Below, piece by piece: positions 7,437-15,171 of a stretch of DNA of 64,000 bases. The position numbers were made by a program, and so were the translations under genes. The notes beneath the pieces were generated by a model that saw only the letters and a program-made list of their open reading frames with translations, did not search any database and was not told where the DNA came from. Source of the stretch: Oscillospiraceae bacterium (GTDB taxonomy: Bacteria; Bacillota; Clostridia; Oscillospirales; Oscillospiraceae); assembly GCA_015068225.1 (NCBI GenBank), contig SVKX01000002.1, forward strand, positions 94,674 to 158,673. Direction: 5' to 3'. How positions within the stretch are numbered: the first letter of the stretch is position 1; every line of letters starts with the position of its first letter.

Positions 7437-7967
7437 ATGGCAGAGGCTGCAAAATGGTATGTCGTCCATACCTACTCCGGTTATGAAAACACAGTAAAGG
7501 CGACCATCGAAAAAACGGTTGAAAGCCGTCAGCTGCACGAGCAGATCCTGGCTGTTTCCATTCCTTTGGAAACTGTTACTGAGATCACTGAGTCCGGTGT
7601 CAGCAAGACCTACGACCGTAAAGTCTTCCCCGGCTATGTGCTGGTCAAGATGGTCTACAGCGATGACACATGGCATGTCATCCGCAACATCCGCGGTGTT
7701 ACCGGCTTTGTCGGCACATCCAGCAACGACCCCACTCCTCTGACGGAGGAAGAAGTTTACGCAATGGGCGTTGAAAAGAAGGAAATCATCGTTAACTATG
7801 CTGTTGGCGATACTGTCCGGATTCTCGACGGTCCTTTGAGCTCCTTCACTGGCACAGTGGATTCCATTGAGGTCGAAAACAACTCGGTCACTGTGATCGT
7901 ATCCATGTTTGGCCGTGAGACCCCCGTCGAGTTTGAGCTCGATCAGGTAGAGGTCATTTCCCAGTAA
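7437..7967 (+). CDS. nusG: Transcription termination/antitermination factor NusG
   Basis: 176 residues. The NGN domain starts 'KWYVVHTYSGYENTVKATIE' and contains 'KVFPGYVLVKM' and 'GVTGFVGTSSNDPTPL'. The KOW domain follows at about residues 122-176 ('GDTVRILDGPLSSFTGTVDS'). It binds RNA polymerase and ribosomes and couples transcription to translation. The length is normal. A weak GGTAACGAG ribosome site precedes the ATG. Confidence 0.97.
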   Translation: MAEAAKWYVVHTYSGYENTVKATIEKTVESRQLHEQILAVSIPLETVTEITESGVSKTYDRKVFPGYVLVKMVYSDDTWHVIRNIRGVTGFVGTSSNDPTPLTEEEVYAMGVEKKEIIVNYAVGDTVRILDGPLSSFTGTVDSIEVENNSVTVIVSMFGRETPVEFELDQVEVISQ

Positions 7968-8072
7968 ACGCATCGTGCCGGATATTCCGGCCGGAACGGT
8001 GGGAGGGGTTTTTACCCCGCAAGAAATGCGCAAAGCGCATATTACCACATTTTATTCAGGAGGTGCTTTATA
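7968..8072 (+). promoter_or_regulatory. rplK leader hairpins, possible L1 or L11 control region
   Basis: Short stems between nusG and rplK: GCCGG/CCGGC, then GTGGGAGGGG-TTTTTA-CCCC, then ATGCGC-AAA-GCGCAT. The GTGGGAGG element recurs before rplA. No terminator T-run is present, so rplK is probably co-transcribed with nusG. Confidence 0.4.
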
Positions 8073-8498
8073 ATGGCACAGAAAGTCACCGGTATTATCA
8101 AGCTTCAAATCAACGCCGCTAAGGCTACCGCTTCTCCCCCTGTCGGCCCTGCTCTGGGTCAGCACGGCGTTAACATCGCCGCTTTCATCAAGGAATTCAA
8201 CGCCCGCACCAAGGATCAGGAGGGCTACAAGATTCCTGTCGTCATCACTGTTTACGCAGACCGCAGCTTCACCTTTATCACCAAGACGCCCCCCACTCCC
8301 CTGCTGGTCCTGAAGGCTGCAGGTCTGGAGAGCGGCTCCGGTGTTCCCAACAAGACTAAGGTTGGCAAGCTCACTGCTGCTCAGGTCACTGAGATCGCAA
8401 AGACCAAGCTGCCCGATCTGAACGTTAACTCCCTGGAAGCCGCTGAGAGCCAGGTTCGTGGCACTTGCCGCTCCATGGGCATCACTGTTGTTGACTGA
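8073..8498 (+). CDS. rplK: 50S ribosomal protein L11
   Basis: 141 residues, the usual length. The N-terminal domain holds '[26 protein letters not shown]' and the C-terminal RNA-binding domain ends '[14 protein letters not shown]'. It binds the GTPase-associated region of 23S rRNA together with L10-L12 and takes part in factor binding and the stringent response. CAGGAGGTGC precedes the ATG. rplA follows. Confidence 0.98.
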   Translation: MAQKVTGIIKLQINAAKATASPPVGPALGQHGVNIAAFIKEFNARTKDQEGYKIPVVITVYADRSFTFITKTPPTPLLVLKAAGLESGSGVPNKTKVGKLTAAQVTEIAKTKLPDLNVNSLEAAESQVRGTCRSMGITVVD

Positions 8499-8508
8499 TA
8501 TTTGCTGA

Positions 8509-8568
8509 CCGGGGTTGATGAACCTCGGAAATGTGGGAGGATTTTTCCGCATCACCACTATAAGGAGG
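8509..8568 (+). promoter_or_regulatory. rplK-rplA intergenic hairpins, plausible L1 operator
   Basis: CCGGGGTT-gatg-AACCTCGG forms an 8-bp stem. Next, GTGG-GAGG-(U-rich)-CCG-CATCA-CCAC forms a second, asymmetric hairpin just before the rplA ribosome site. The second resembles the L1-binding element found before rplA in Firmicutes; recognition is from memory. Confidence 0.45.
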
Positions 8569-8577
8569 ATAATTACA

Positions 8578-9270
8578 TTGTTTAGAGGTAAAAAGTACAA
8601 GGAGAGCGCGAAGCTGATCGACCGCTCTGTTCAGTATGATCCCACGGAGGCTCTGGACCTGGTGGTCAAGAGCGCTTCCGCCAAGTTCGACGAGACTGTC
8701 GAACTGCACATTAAGTTGGGTGTTGACTCCCGTCACGCTGACCAGCAGGTCCGCGGCGCAGTTGTTCTGCCCAACGGTACCGGCAAGACCCGCCGGGTTC
8801 TGGTTTTCGCTAAGGACGCCAAGGTTGAGGAAGCTCAGGCAGCCGGCGCTGACTATGTCGGCGGCATGGAGCTGGTTGAGAAGATCACCAAGGAGAACTG
8901 GTTCGAGTTCGACGTTGTCGTTGCTTCTCCCGATATGATGGGCCTGGTTGGCCGTCTGGGTAAGGTTCTGGGCCCCAAGGGCCTGATGCCCTCCCCCAAG
9001 GCCGGCACCGTGACTCCCAATGTCGGCGCTGCCGTCAAGGAGATCAAGGCCGGTAAGGTTGAGTACCGTCTGGACAAGACCAACATCATCCACTGCCCCA
9101 TCGGCAAGGTTTCTTTCGGCGCTGAGAAGCTGCTGGAGAACATGGATACTCTGGTCAAGGCTGTTGTCAAGGCTAAGCCCGCAGCTGCCAAGGGTCAGTA
9201 TATCCGTTCCTGCACCGTGGTTTCCACTATGGGCCCCGGCGTAAAGGTCTCCACTGCCAAGTATCTGTAA
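8578..9270 (+). CDS. rplA: 50S ribosomal protein L1
   Basis: 230 residues from a TTG start at 8578, which is preceded by AAGGAGG at ideal distance; the in-frame ATG at 8515 lacks a ribosome site and would add a non-homologous extension. Family motifs include '[14 protein letters not shown]', '[19 protein letters not shown]' and a C-terminal 'STMGPGVKV'. It binds the L1 stalk of 23S rRNA and is known in bacteria to repress its own operon. It is last in the first ribosomal block, followed by a terminator. Confidence 0.97.
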   Translation: MFRGKKYKESAKLIDRSVQYDPTEALDLVVKSASAKFDETVELHIKLGVDSRHADQQVRGAVVLPNGTGKTRRVLVFAKDAKVEEAQAAGADYVGGMELVEKITKENWFEFDVVVASPDMMGLVGRLGKVLGPKGLMPSPKAGTVTPNVGAAVKEIKAGKVEYRLDKTNIIHCPIGKVSFGAEKLLENMDTLVKAVVKAKPAAAKGQYIRSCTVVSTMGPGVKVSTAKYL

Positions 9271-9285
9271 TCTATAAGATTAAAA

Positions 9286-9311
9286 CTCCCGCAAGCTTTC
9301 GCTTGCGGGAG
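9286..9311. terminator. Bidirectional terminator between rplA and the inverted lipoprotein gene
   Basis: A perfect 10-bp stem CTCCCGCAAG/CTTGCGGGAG with a six-base loop; a T-rich tail follows on the plus strand and TTTTA on the minus strand. Confidence 0.8.
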
Positions 9312-9318
9312 AATTTAT

Positions 9319-10143
9319 TTATTTAACTTTTACATTGGACAGGATGAGGTAACTATCGCCGTTGGGCTTCAAAGTAATAACGAACATGTCATCACCCATA
9401 CATTCGTAGGTCAGTGAAACGGTTCCGTCATCGTTGTGTTTCAAATCAAGGAAGGAGCCCATCTTAGGGTTCGATGTCATTCCGCCCGACAGGAAGCAAT
9501 AGGAATTAGAGCATTCCAAGTAAAACACTCCACTAAACGCGCTGTCCACCAGATCCGCCACAGAAATGCCAAAGAGGGCTTGAAGCTCATCATTGATCTT
9601 AGCTACGGGAAGACGGAAGAAGTCGGTATATGGTCCATCACCATCGGTCGGGCCGAGAATCTGTTTTTTGAGCTCTTCCCATTCTTCGTCAGTTATTTCG
9701 TGCTCTCCCTCAAAGCCGCCGTCATAAAAGTAATACAAATTCAATTCCTCGGGAGAAGCATATTCAAAGCCGAGAGCATAGGCATAGGGGTTTCGCTCAC
9801 CCCCCCAGCGAAACAGTTCTTCAAATGCTTCCAGTTCGGCAGCTATCTGCGGATCAACGGAGGGTGAAGTTGGCGCAGCGGTCTGTGTGGGTGTAGTTGT
9901 TTCCGTTGGTGCAGCGGTCTGTGTGGGTGCAGTCGTTTCCGTAGGTGCAGTGGTTACTGTGGGAGAAGTTGTTACTGTGGGAGAAGTTGTTACTGTGGGA
10001 GAGGTGGTTACCGTGGGAGATGTGGTCACGGTAGGTACGGTTGTTCCATCCCCGTCGGTTGGATTCGTTGAAGTAGGGTTGCAGGCGGCAAGAAGCAGCC
10101 CGAGGGACAAAAGCGCAACGACAAAATATGCAATCTTTTTCAT
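9319..10143 (-). CDS. Lipoprotein with Thr/Pro-rich repeat linker, unknown function
   Basis: 274 residues from the ATG at 10143 (GGAAAGGAGAG upstream). A signal peptide with lipobox LLAAC (Cys near residue 20) is followed by a low-complexity linker of hexapeptide repeats (TVTTSP, then TETTAP/TQTAAP) to about residue 90, like cell-wall-spanning spacers. The globular C-terminal part (about 95-274), with 'DFFRLPVAKINDELQALFGI' and ending 'SYLILSNVKVK', matches no family I recognise. The gene is inverted between rplA and rplJ, which are normally adjacent. It has its own consensus promoter, a leader peptide and an attenuator, so its expression is probably conditional. Confidence 0.85.
   Translation of the reverse strand: MKKIAYFVVALLSLGLLLAACNPTSTNPTDGDGTTVPTVTTSPTVTTSPTVTTSPTVTTSPTVTTAPTETTAPTQTAAPTETTTPTQTAAPTSPSVDPQIAAELEAFEELFRWGGERNPYAYALGFEYASPEELNLYYFYDGGFEGEHEITDEEWEELKKQILGPTDGDGPYTDFFRLPVAKINDELQALFGISVADLVDSAFSGVFYLECSNSYCFLSGGMTSNPKMGSFLDLKHNDDGTVSLTYECMGDDMFVITLKPNGDSYLILSNVKVK
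9868..10050. repeat. 18-bp coding tandem repeats in the lipoprotein linker
   Basis: Near-identical 18-bp units (plus strand GTTACTGTGGGAGAAGTT) encode TVTTSP; diverged copies encode TETTAP/TQTAAP. Unit number can change by slippage while keeping the frame. Confidence 0.8.
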
Positions 10144-10198
10144 AATGACTCTCCTTTCCAGTTTTATCAGTAACAGCCAGCAAGCTGACAAATAAAAA

Positions 10199-10236
10199 CG
10201 CATAGGCTGATTCGAACTTACGATACAGCCTATGCG
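10199..10236 (-). terminator. Attenuator terminator in the lipoprotein gene leader
   Basis: A perfect 11-bp stem, CGCATAGGCTG / CAGCCTATGCG (10226-10236 with 10199-10209 on the minus strand), with a 16-nt loop and TTTTTATTT after it. It lies inside the transcript, between the promoter and the lipoprotein start codon. Its 5' arm is also complementary over 9 pairs to 10285-10293 upstream, which gives an alternative antiterminator. Confidence 0.8.
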
Positions 10237-10316
10237 CGGAATATATCACCTTTCTTGAAAGGAAAAGAGCAGAAAGGCGGACTCCACAGGCTGCGGCAAA
10301 GCGTATTGTGAGCCAT
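10230..10316 (-). CDS. 28-codon leader peptide upstream of the lipoprotein gene
   Basis: The ATG at 10316 is preceded by AAGGGGAG with 7 nt spacing. The peptide begins MAHNTLCRSLWSPPFC, continues SFPFKKGDIFRA and ends with TAG at 10232-10230. The stop codon falls inside the 5' arm of the downstream terminator, and codons 8-11 (R-S-L-W) contain the segment that can pair with that arm. This position, plus the strong ribosome site, suggests a cis-acting leader peptide and not a functional protein. I do not recognise its sequence. Confidence 0.65.
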   Translation of the reverse strand: MAHNTLCRSLWSPPFCSFPFKKGDIFRA

Positions 10317-10353
10317 GGTGGATCTCCCCTTCCCTGTTTTTATTTCCATCTTC

Positions 10354-10382
10354 AGTATATATTACTTAAATCATCATGTCAA
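10354..10382 (-). promoter_or_regulatory. Consensus promoter of the leader peptide-lipoprotein transcript
   Basis: On the minus strand TTGACA, a 17-bp spacer and TATACT. It predicts transcription start near 10347 and a leader of about 200 nt before the lipoprotein ATG. It is divergent from the rplJ promoter 93 bp away. Confidence 0.82.
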
Positions 10383-10474
10383 TAAACAAATTATTACAAT
10401 ATGGATATAAAATATTACATTTGAAATATTCGTAAATAACGTTTACTTTTTCGGGATTTTTCTTAAAATAATGC

Positions 10475-10503
10475 TTGACAATTACATATATCTATGGTAT
10501 TAT
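10475..10503 (+). promoter_or_regulatory. Promoter of rplJ-rplL
   Basis: TTGACA, a 17-bp spacer and TATTAT, leading into the L10 leader. Confidence 0.8.
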
Positions 10504-10509
10504 TCTCCT

Positions 10510-10638
10510 GTTGCCAAAGACAGCAGGTGCCGCAAGGCGTAAGTCCTGCCGAGGTGCGTCTAACATTTCTTTGATTGTTTGCGTGTCTTTCTGTCTTCTG
10601 GCAGGAAGACACTTTTTTATTTTCGGAGGTGAAATCAA
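10510..10638 (+). promoter_or_regulatory. L10 (rplJL) leader with attenuator
   Basis: The transcript leader contains the purine-rich 'AAAGACAGCAGGTG...GTAAGTCCTGCCGAGGTG' stretch typical of the Firmicute L10 leader (stem GCAGG/CCTGC), the binding site of the L10-L12 complex. It is followed by a terminator stem GTGTCTT/AAGACAC (10583-10589 with 10606-10612) and TTTTTT. Known mechanism: excess L10-L12 binds and favours termination. Confidence 0.8.
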
Positions 10639-11166
10639 ATGCCCAACGCAAAGGTTCTTGAGAGCAAGAAGGCAGTTGTCGAAGCCCTGTCCGGCAAGAT
10701 CAAGGAAGCTACTTCCGTGGTTTTCGTCGACTACAAGGGTATTACTGTCGCTCAGGATACCGAGCTGCGTAAGCAGTTCCGTGAAGCAGGTGTTGAGTAC
10801 ACTGTCGTCAAGAACACTCTGACCAATTTCGCAACCAAGAATGTTGGTTACGACTTCTCTGAAGTTCTGAACGGTACCACCGCCATGGCTTCCACCACCG
10901 GCGACCCCATCGCCCCTGCTCGCATTGTCTGCGAGTTCGCCAAGAAGAACAAGCTGAAGACCCTGTCCATTAAGGGTGGCGTTGTTGAAGGCTCCGTGCT
11001 GTCTGCTGATGAGCTGAACGGCTTCGGTGAGCTGCCCAGCAAGAATGCTCTGGTCGCTTCTGTCCTTGGTACCTTCCTGGCACCTATTTCCAGCCTGGCC
11101 TTCGTTCTGGATCAGATCCGGATGCAGAAGGACGGCTCCGCTCCTGCTGCAGAAGCAGAAGCCTAA
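10639..11166 (+). CDS. rplJ: 50S ribosomal protein L10
   Basis: 175 residues. The start 'MPNAKVLESKKAVVEALSGKIKEA' and 'VFVDYKGITVAQDTELRKQFREAG' are typical of L10, and the C-terminal helix that binds L12 dimers is present. CGGAGGTGAAATCAA precedes the ATG. The gene is co-transcribed with rplL from its own promoter behind the L10 leader. The upstream rplK-rplA pair is cut off by an inverted lipoprotein gene. Confidence 0.97.
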   Translation: MPNAKVLESKKAVVEALSGKIKEATSVVFVDYKGITVAQDTELRKQFREAGVEYTVVKNTLTNFATKNVGYDFSEVLNGTTAMASTTGDPIAPARIVCEFAKKNKLKTLSIKGGVVEGSVLSADELNGFGELPSKNALVASVLGTFLAPISSLAFVLDQIRMQKDGSAPAAEAEA

Positions 11167-11221
11167 TCGCATAACCCTACAAACCATCAACTAACACACA
11201 TATTTTAGGAGGATTATTAAA

Positions 11222-11599
11222 ATGGCTAGTGAAAAGATCACTGCTCTGGTTGAGCAGGTTAAGGAACTGACCGTCCTGGAGCTGTCCGAACTGGTCCACA
11301 CTCTGGAAGAGGTTTTCGGTGTTTCTGCCGCTGCTGCTGCTGTTGCTGCTCCCGCTGCCGGCGCTGCTGCTGCTGAGGTCGAGGAGAAGACCGAGTTCGA
11401 CGTTATCCTGAAGTCCGCTGGCGCTTCCAAGCTGAACGTCATCAAGGTTGTCCGCGCTGCTACCGGCCTGGGCCTGAAGGAAGCTAAGGACATCGTTGAC
11501 AACGCTCCCAAGACCCTGAAGGAAGCTATCAGCAAGGAAGATGCTGAGAAGCTGGTCGCCGAGCTGAAGGAAGCTGGCGCTGAGGCTGAGCTGAAGTAA
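11222..11599 (+). CDS. rplL: 50S ribosomal protein L7/L12
   Basis: 125 residues. An N-terminal dimerisation helix is followed by an Ala-rich hinge (about 37-51) and the C-terminal factor-binding domain with '[21 protein letters not shown]'. It is the multi-copy stalk protein that recruits translation GTPases. TAGGAGG precedes the ATG. A 55-bp gap separates it from rplJ and a strong terminator follows. Confidence 0.98.
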   Translation: MASEKITALVEQVKELTVLELSELVHTLEEVFGVSAAAAAVAAPAAGAAAAEVEEKTEFDVILKSAGASKLNVIKVVRAATGLGLKEAKDIVDNAPKTLKEAISKEDAEKLVAELKEAGAEAELK

Positions 11600-11619
11600 T
11601 TTCGCTTTTCCAAAACTTT

Positions 11620-11646
11620 AACAGCCGCCAGTAAATGGCGGCTGTT
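11620..11646 (+). terminator. Terminator after rplL
   Basis: An 11-bp stem AACAGCCGCCA/TGGCGGCTGTT with loop GTAAA; the T-run is short (TTT). Confidence 0.75.
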
Positions 11647-11669
11647 TCCCTATCATAAGGAGGTACGAA

Positions 11670-12485
11670 ATGGAAGCTATCTTGAATATGCTGCAGTCCC
11701 TTGTTCCAGAAAATTTCGATATGCCTACCTTTTTAAAGGCAGCTGCCATTCTATGCATCGGATCTCTGGTGCTTGGTTTCTTGGGCAGAACTGTTTTCGG
11801 CAAGAAATCTGTCTTGAATCAAAGCGTTTCCTCTGCCATTGGCATTCTGTTTATTTACGCTACAACCATCGTAATCTACAGCTATGGAATCGATCTGAAC
11901 TTTCTTGTGTCTCCCCTGCCCTTTGTCTCCCTGTCCGAGGAATACTTGCGTATCTTTTCCTTCGCAGGAGCTGACTATGTTGCCATATGCGGTCAGCTTC
12001 TGGATATGGTAATTCTGGCATTTCTTGTCAACCTTGTTAACGGCTGGCTGCCCACAGGCAAAAAACTTTTGGGCTGGATGTTCTTCCGCTGTGTGTCCGT
12101 AGTCGGTGCTATGCTGTTCTATGCCGTTGTCAATCACCTCTTGGCCGCATTCCTGCCGGAAGGACTGTTGACATGGGCCCCTGTGATATTGTTGGGACTT
12201 CTTGTTCTTATGCTTCTGACAGGTGCCTTGAAGATCCTGGTCGGTGCTGTTCTGTCCACTGTCAATCCTGTTGTAGGTCTGCTGTATACATTCTTTTTCT
12301 CCACTGTGGTTGGCAAGCAGCTTTCCAAGGCTGTGCTTACCACACTGCTGATCTCCGGAATGGTTATTGGACTTAACTATATTGGCTGCAGCATGATCTA
12401 TATAGGCGCGGCCGCTCTGGCGGCATATCTGCCCCTGCTGATCATTCTGCTGGTTCTTTGGTATGTGATCGGTCGAATTCTGTGA
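11670..12485 (+). CDS. Polytopic membrane protein of unknown function
   Basis: 271 residues, almost entirely hydrophobic, with about seven to eight predicted membrane segments and few charged residues. The N-terminal region (about 25-85) vaguely recalls CvpA-type membrane proteins, but I see no diagnostic motif. AAGGAGGTACGAA precedes the ATG. It stands alone between the rplJL terminator and its own strong terminator. I do not recognise the family. Confidence 0.85.
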   Translation: MEAILNMLQSLVPENFDMPTFLKAAAILCIGSLVLGFLGRTVFGKKSVLNQSVSSAIGILFIYATTIVIYSYGIDLNFLVSPLPFVSLSEEYLRIFSFAGADYVAICGQLLDMVILAFLVNLVNGWLPTGKKLLGWMFFRCVSVVGAMLFYAVVNHLLAAFLPEGLLTWAPVILLGLLVLMLLTGALKILVGAVLSTVNPVVGLLYTFFFSTVVGKQLSKAVLTTLLISGMVIGLNYIGCSMIYIGAAALAAYLPLLIILLVLWYVIGRIL

Positions 12486-12490
12486 TATGT

Positions 12491-12522
12491 AACACCCATT
12501 TGCAAGTAAGCAAATGGGTGTT
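12491..12522 (+). terminator. Terminator after the membrane protein gene
   Basis: A 13-bp perfect stem AACACCCATTTGC/GCAAATGGGTGTT, then TTTATTTTTT. Confidence 0.9.
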
Positions 12523-12567
12523 TTATTTTTTCCAAGATTATGTTATGATTAATGGGAGGTGATCCTA

Positions 12568-13758
12568 ATGAAGAGAATTCTGGCAGCGCTCCTTTTGCCA
12601 TTGATACTATGCGGATGCACGCCGCAGTTATCCGATCCCACAACTTCTGCTACATCCACGCAGATGACTACACAGCCCTCTGTCACCTCTACAATCACAG
12701 CGCCAACAGTTCAAACTACGATTTCCAGTATTCCCCCAGAAACAACCGTCCCGTCTGATCCACTGGTGCTCCTGCTTGAGAGTTTAACAACAGAAGAAAA
12801 GGTCGGACAGCTGTTCCTCGCCCGCTGTCCAGATAGCAATGCAGTAGCTGATATTGGGCAGTATCATTTGGGCGGATACATTCTGTTCGCCCGTGACTTT
12901 GAAAACGAAACCCCCGAGTCTGTTCAAGCTACCCTGCAAAACTATCAGAACGCTTCCTCTATCCCCATGCTTATTGCAGTAGATGAGGAGGGCGGCATTG
13001 TAAACCGAGTCAGTAAATTCCCTGCATTTCGGGAATCCCCATTCCCCTCTTCACAGTATTTATTCAATCAGGGTGGACTTGATAAAATCGGGGAAAACGA
13101 GGCTGAGAAATGTGCTTTACTAGGCTCTCTCGGGATCAATGTTAATGTCGGCCCTGTTTGCGATGTGACAACTGATTCCTCTGCCTTTATGTACCGTCGA
13201 TCTCTGGGGCAGGATGCGAATACAACTGCACAATTTGTCAGGACCGTGGTAGAAATTATGCAGGAGAACAAGATCGGTGGAATCCTGAAGCATTTTCCCG
13301 GCTACGGTAATAATGCAGACACCCACACCGGTATCGCCATCGACGACAGACCCCTTGAGCAGTTGGAAAGTGTGGATCTTGTTCCCTTCGCCGCCGGAAT
13401 TGAGGCCGGATGTGATGCAATCATGATCAGCCACACCTTTGTCAACGCATTAGATGCAGAGGCACCTGCTTCCCTTTCCCACAAAGTTCATGATTATCTG
13501 CGTGATACCATGGGATTTGAAGGCGTGATCGTAACAGATGATCTGGTCATGCAGGCCATTACAGATGTTTATGGTATCGGCGAGTCCGCTGTTCTGGCTG
13601 TGCAATGCGGAAACGACCTGCTGTGTGTGACGGATTATAAGCAGCAATACACCGCGGTACTGGAAGCAGTCAATGACGGCCGAATTACGCAAGAAACTCT
13701 CAATACCGCAGTTCTGCGGATCTTACGCTGGAAGGCTGATCTTGGCTTAATCGGATAA
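12568..13758 (+). CDS. Glycoside hydrolase family 3 lipoprotein (beta-N-acetylglucosaminidase, NagZ-like)
   Basis: 396 residues. Signal peptide with lipobox LILCGC (Cys near residue 14), a Ser/Thr-rich linker to about residue 60, then a GH3 barrel. 'KHFPGYGNNADTHTG' carries the His-Asp pair of the NagZ group, and 'GVIVTDDLVMQAI' carries the catalytic Asp nucleophile. The enzyme should release GlcNAc from cell-wall fragments outside the membrane. GGGAGGTG supports the ATG at 12568 over the in-frame GTG at 12559. Single gene, terminated by a shared hairpin. Confidence 0.9.
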   Translation: MKRILAALLLPLILCGCTPQLSDPTTSATSTQMTTQPSVTSTITAPTVQTTISSIPPETTVPSDPLVLLLESLTTEEKVGQLFLARCPDSNAVADIGQYHLGGYILFARDFENETPESVQATLQNYQNASSIPMLIAVDEEGGIVNRVSKFPAFRESPFPSSQYLFNQGGLDKIGENEAEKCALLGSLGINVNVGPVCDVTTDSSAFMYRRSLGQDANTTAQFVRTVVEIMQENKIGGILKHFPGYGNNADTHTGIAIDDRPLEQLESVDLVPFAAGIEAGCDAIMISHTFVNALDAEAPASLSHKVHDYLRDTMGFEGVIVTDDLVMQAITDVYGIGESAVLAVQCGNDLLCVTDYKQQYTAVLEAVNDGRITQETLNTAVLRILRWKADLGLIG

Positions 13759-13761
13759 AGA

Positions 13762-13789
13762 ACACCCACAGGAAAAAACCTGTGGGTGT
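13762..13789. terminator. Bidirectional terminator between the GH3 gene and mrp
   Basis: An 11-bp stem ACACCCACAGG/CCTGTGGGTGT with an A6 loop between two convergent genes. Confidence 0.8.
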
Positions 13790-13796
13790 ATTATTC

Positions 13797-14621
13797 TTAT
13801 GCCTTTTCAACGGCGGTGATCACATCCGCCATGACATCTGTGCTGACAGTTTCCATCAAGCCGTTGTCGTAAGCCTGCGCAACATAGGGATCGATGGGCA
13901 GCCGTGCCAAAACGGGAAGGTCAAACTCTTTGGCAACCTCATCCAGATGGCTTTTGCCAAACACTTCGATCTTCTTTCCGCAATCCGGGCACTGAAGGAA
14001 GCTATAATTCTCCACGAAGCCCAAAACGGGAATGTGCATCATATTTGCCATCTTTACGGCCTTGCTGACGATCATGCTCACAAGATCCTGGGGGCTGGTA
14101 ACGATCACGATGCCGTCTACCGGCAGGCTTTGAAACACAGTCAGCGGCACATCGCCGGTTCCGGGAGGCATATCCACAAACAAGTAGTCTACATCTTCCC
14201 ATATTACATCGGTCCAGAACTGCTTCACCGCACCGGCGATTACCGGTCCGCGCCAAACCACAGGATCGGCGGGATTATCCAGCAGTAGGTTGATGGACAT
14301 AATCTGAATACCACCGCGGCTCAGCGCCGGATACAAGCCATCTTCGTTAGCTCCCTGACACTCAGTAACGCCAAAAGCTGTCGGTGTAGAAGGGCCGGTA
14401 ATATCCGCATCCAGAACGCCCACGCGCTTGCCCTTGCGGGCCATAGCCACAGCGAGCATGGAAGTAACTGTAGATTTACCAACACCGCCCTTGCCGGAGA
14501 CAACGGCAATCACTTTTTTAACGCTTGCCTTCGGATTCAAAGCCGCCAGCAGACTCTCCTTCTTGCGGTCACCGCAATCTGCACTGCTGCAGCTGGAACA
14601 ATTTCCGTTACATGAACTCAT
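13797..14621 (-). CDS. mrp: Mrp/NBP35 family ATPase, iron-sulfur cluster carrier
   Basis: 274 residues. The N-terminus has clustered cysteines (CNGNCSSCSSADC), then the deviant P-loop 'SGKGGVGKST' (about 42-51) and the Walker B-like 'DYLFVDMPPGTGDVPLT'. 'CPDCGKK' near residue 213 supplies the CxxC that binds a bridging Fe-S cluster in the dimer. The N-terminal Cys motif is characteristic of Nbp35-like members. It transfers Fe-S clusters to apoproteins. It has its own consensus promoter overlapping the end of the nudix gene. Confidence 0.93.
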   Translation of the reverse strand: MSSCNGNCSSCSSADCGDRKKESLLAALNPKASVKKVIAVVSGKGGVGKSTVTSMLAVAMARKGKRVGVLDADITGPSTPTAFGVTECQGANEDGLYPALSRGGIQIMSINLLLDNPADPVVWRGPVIAGAVKQFWTDVIWEDVDYLFVDMPPGTGDVPLTVFQSLPVDGIVIVTSPQDLVSMIVSKAVKMANMMHIPVLGFVENYSFLQCPDCGKKIEVFGKSHLDEVAKEFDLPVLARLPIDPYVAQAYDNGLMETVSTDVMADVITAVEKA

Positions 14622-14653
14622 AAAAAACGCTCCTCATCGAATGATTATTGAAT

Positions 14654-14682
14654 ATTATAGGACTATCAAACAAAACTGTCAA
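14654..14682 (-). promoter_or_regulatory. Consensus promoter of mrp
   Basis: On the minus strand TTGACA, a 17-bp spacer and TATAAT, overlapping the stop codon region of the upstream nudix gene. Confidence 0.85.
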
Positions 14683-15170
14683 CCTTCAAATTCCAACATA
14701 GGGACAAATGTGGTGCCAGTTCCTTCTGTAATGCCGGCATAGAGAGTGTCATCAAACCGCCCTGCACTACAATAATGAAGGATCATATGCTTGGCAGAGA
14801 CCGGCATATTTAGCTCTGCTATCTGATCATAGGGTATCCATTGCAAAACACCTTCACTGCTTGTCAGCTGCCGGTCTTCTTTTAATCGGGCGAAAAAATA
14901 ATAGTTCTGCCGGATCTCCCCGTCCTTTAATCGATGGGTAATGTAGCGAAGACGAAGTCCTGTCAGATCTGTTTCTTCCAGCCCAAGCTCCTCCTGCATT
15001 TCACGAAGGACACATCTTCTGGCATCATTGAGCTCGTCTGCTTCAAAATGGCCACCGGCGGTTCCAATATATTTGTTATTTGCCACACGGGAGCCGATCC
15101 GGTACAAGCATAGTATCCCCTTTTCGTTCGTCAGATACAAGGAGGTCATATTCCGTAATTTACCATCCAT
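14679..15170 (-). CDS. NUDIX hydrolase
   Basis: 163 residues of a MutT-like fold. The Nudix box reads 'GGHFEADELNDARRCVLREM' followed by QEELGL; compared with the GX5EX7REUXEEXGU consensus it has two extra residues between E and REU, as in a clade of clostridial nudix proteins. The substrate is probably a nucleoside diphosphate derivative, not determined. AGGAGGGATAAT precedes the ATG; it begins one base after the ABC-F stop codon and is the last gene of the minus-strand run from comEC. Confidence 0.88.
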   Translation of the reverse strand: MDGKLRNMTSLYLTNEKGILCLYRIGSRVANNKYIGTAGGHFEADELNDARRCVLREMQEELGLEETDLTGLRLRYITHRLKDGEIRQNYYFFARLKEDRQLTSSEGVLQWIPYDQIAELNMPVSAKHMILHYCSAGRFDDTLYAGITEGTGTTFVPMLEFEG

Positions 15171-15171
15171 A

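Noticed and set aside
9868..10050. CRISPR-like or regulatory direct repeats
   Set aside because: They are 18-bp in-frame repeats coding a TVTTSP linker in a lipoprotein.
10475..10822. A 115-codon ORF on the plus strand before rplJ
   Set aside because: It spans the L10 leader and runs out of frame into rplJ; the leader structure and promoter explain the region.
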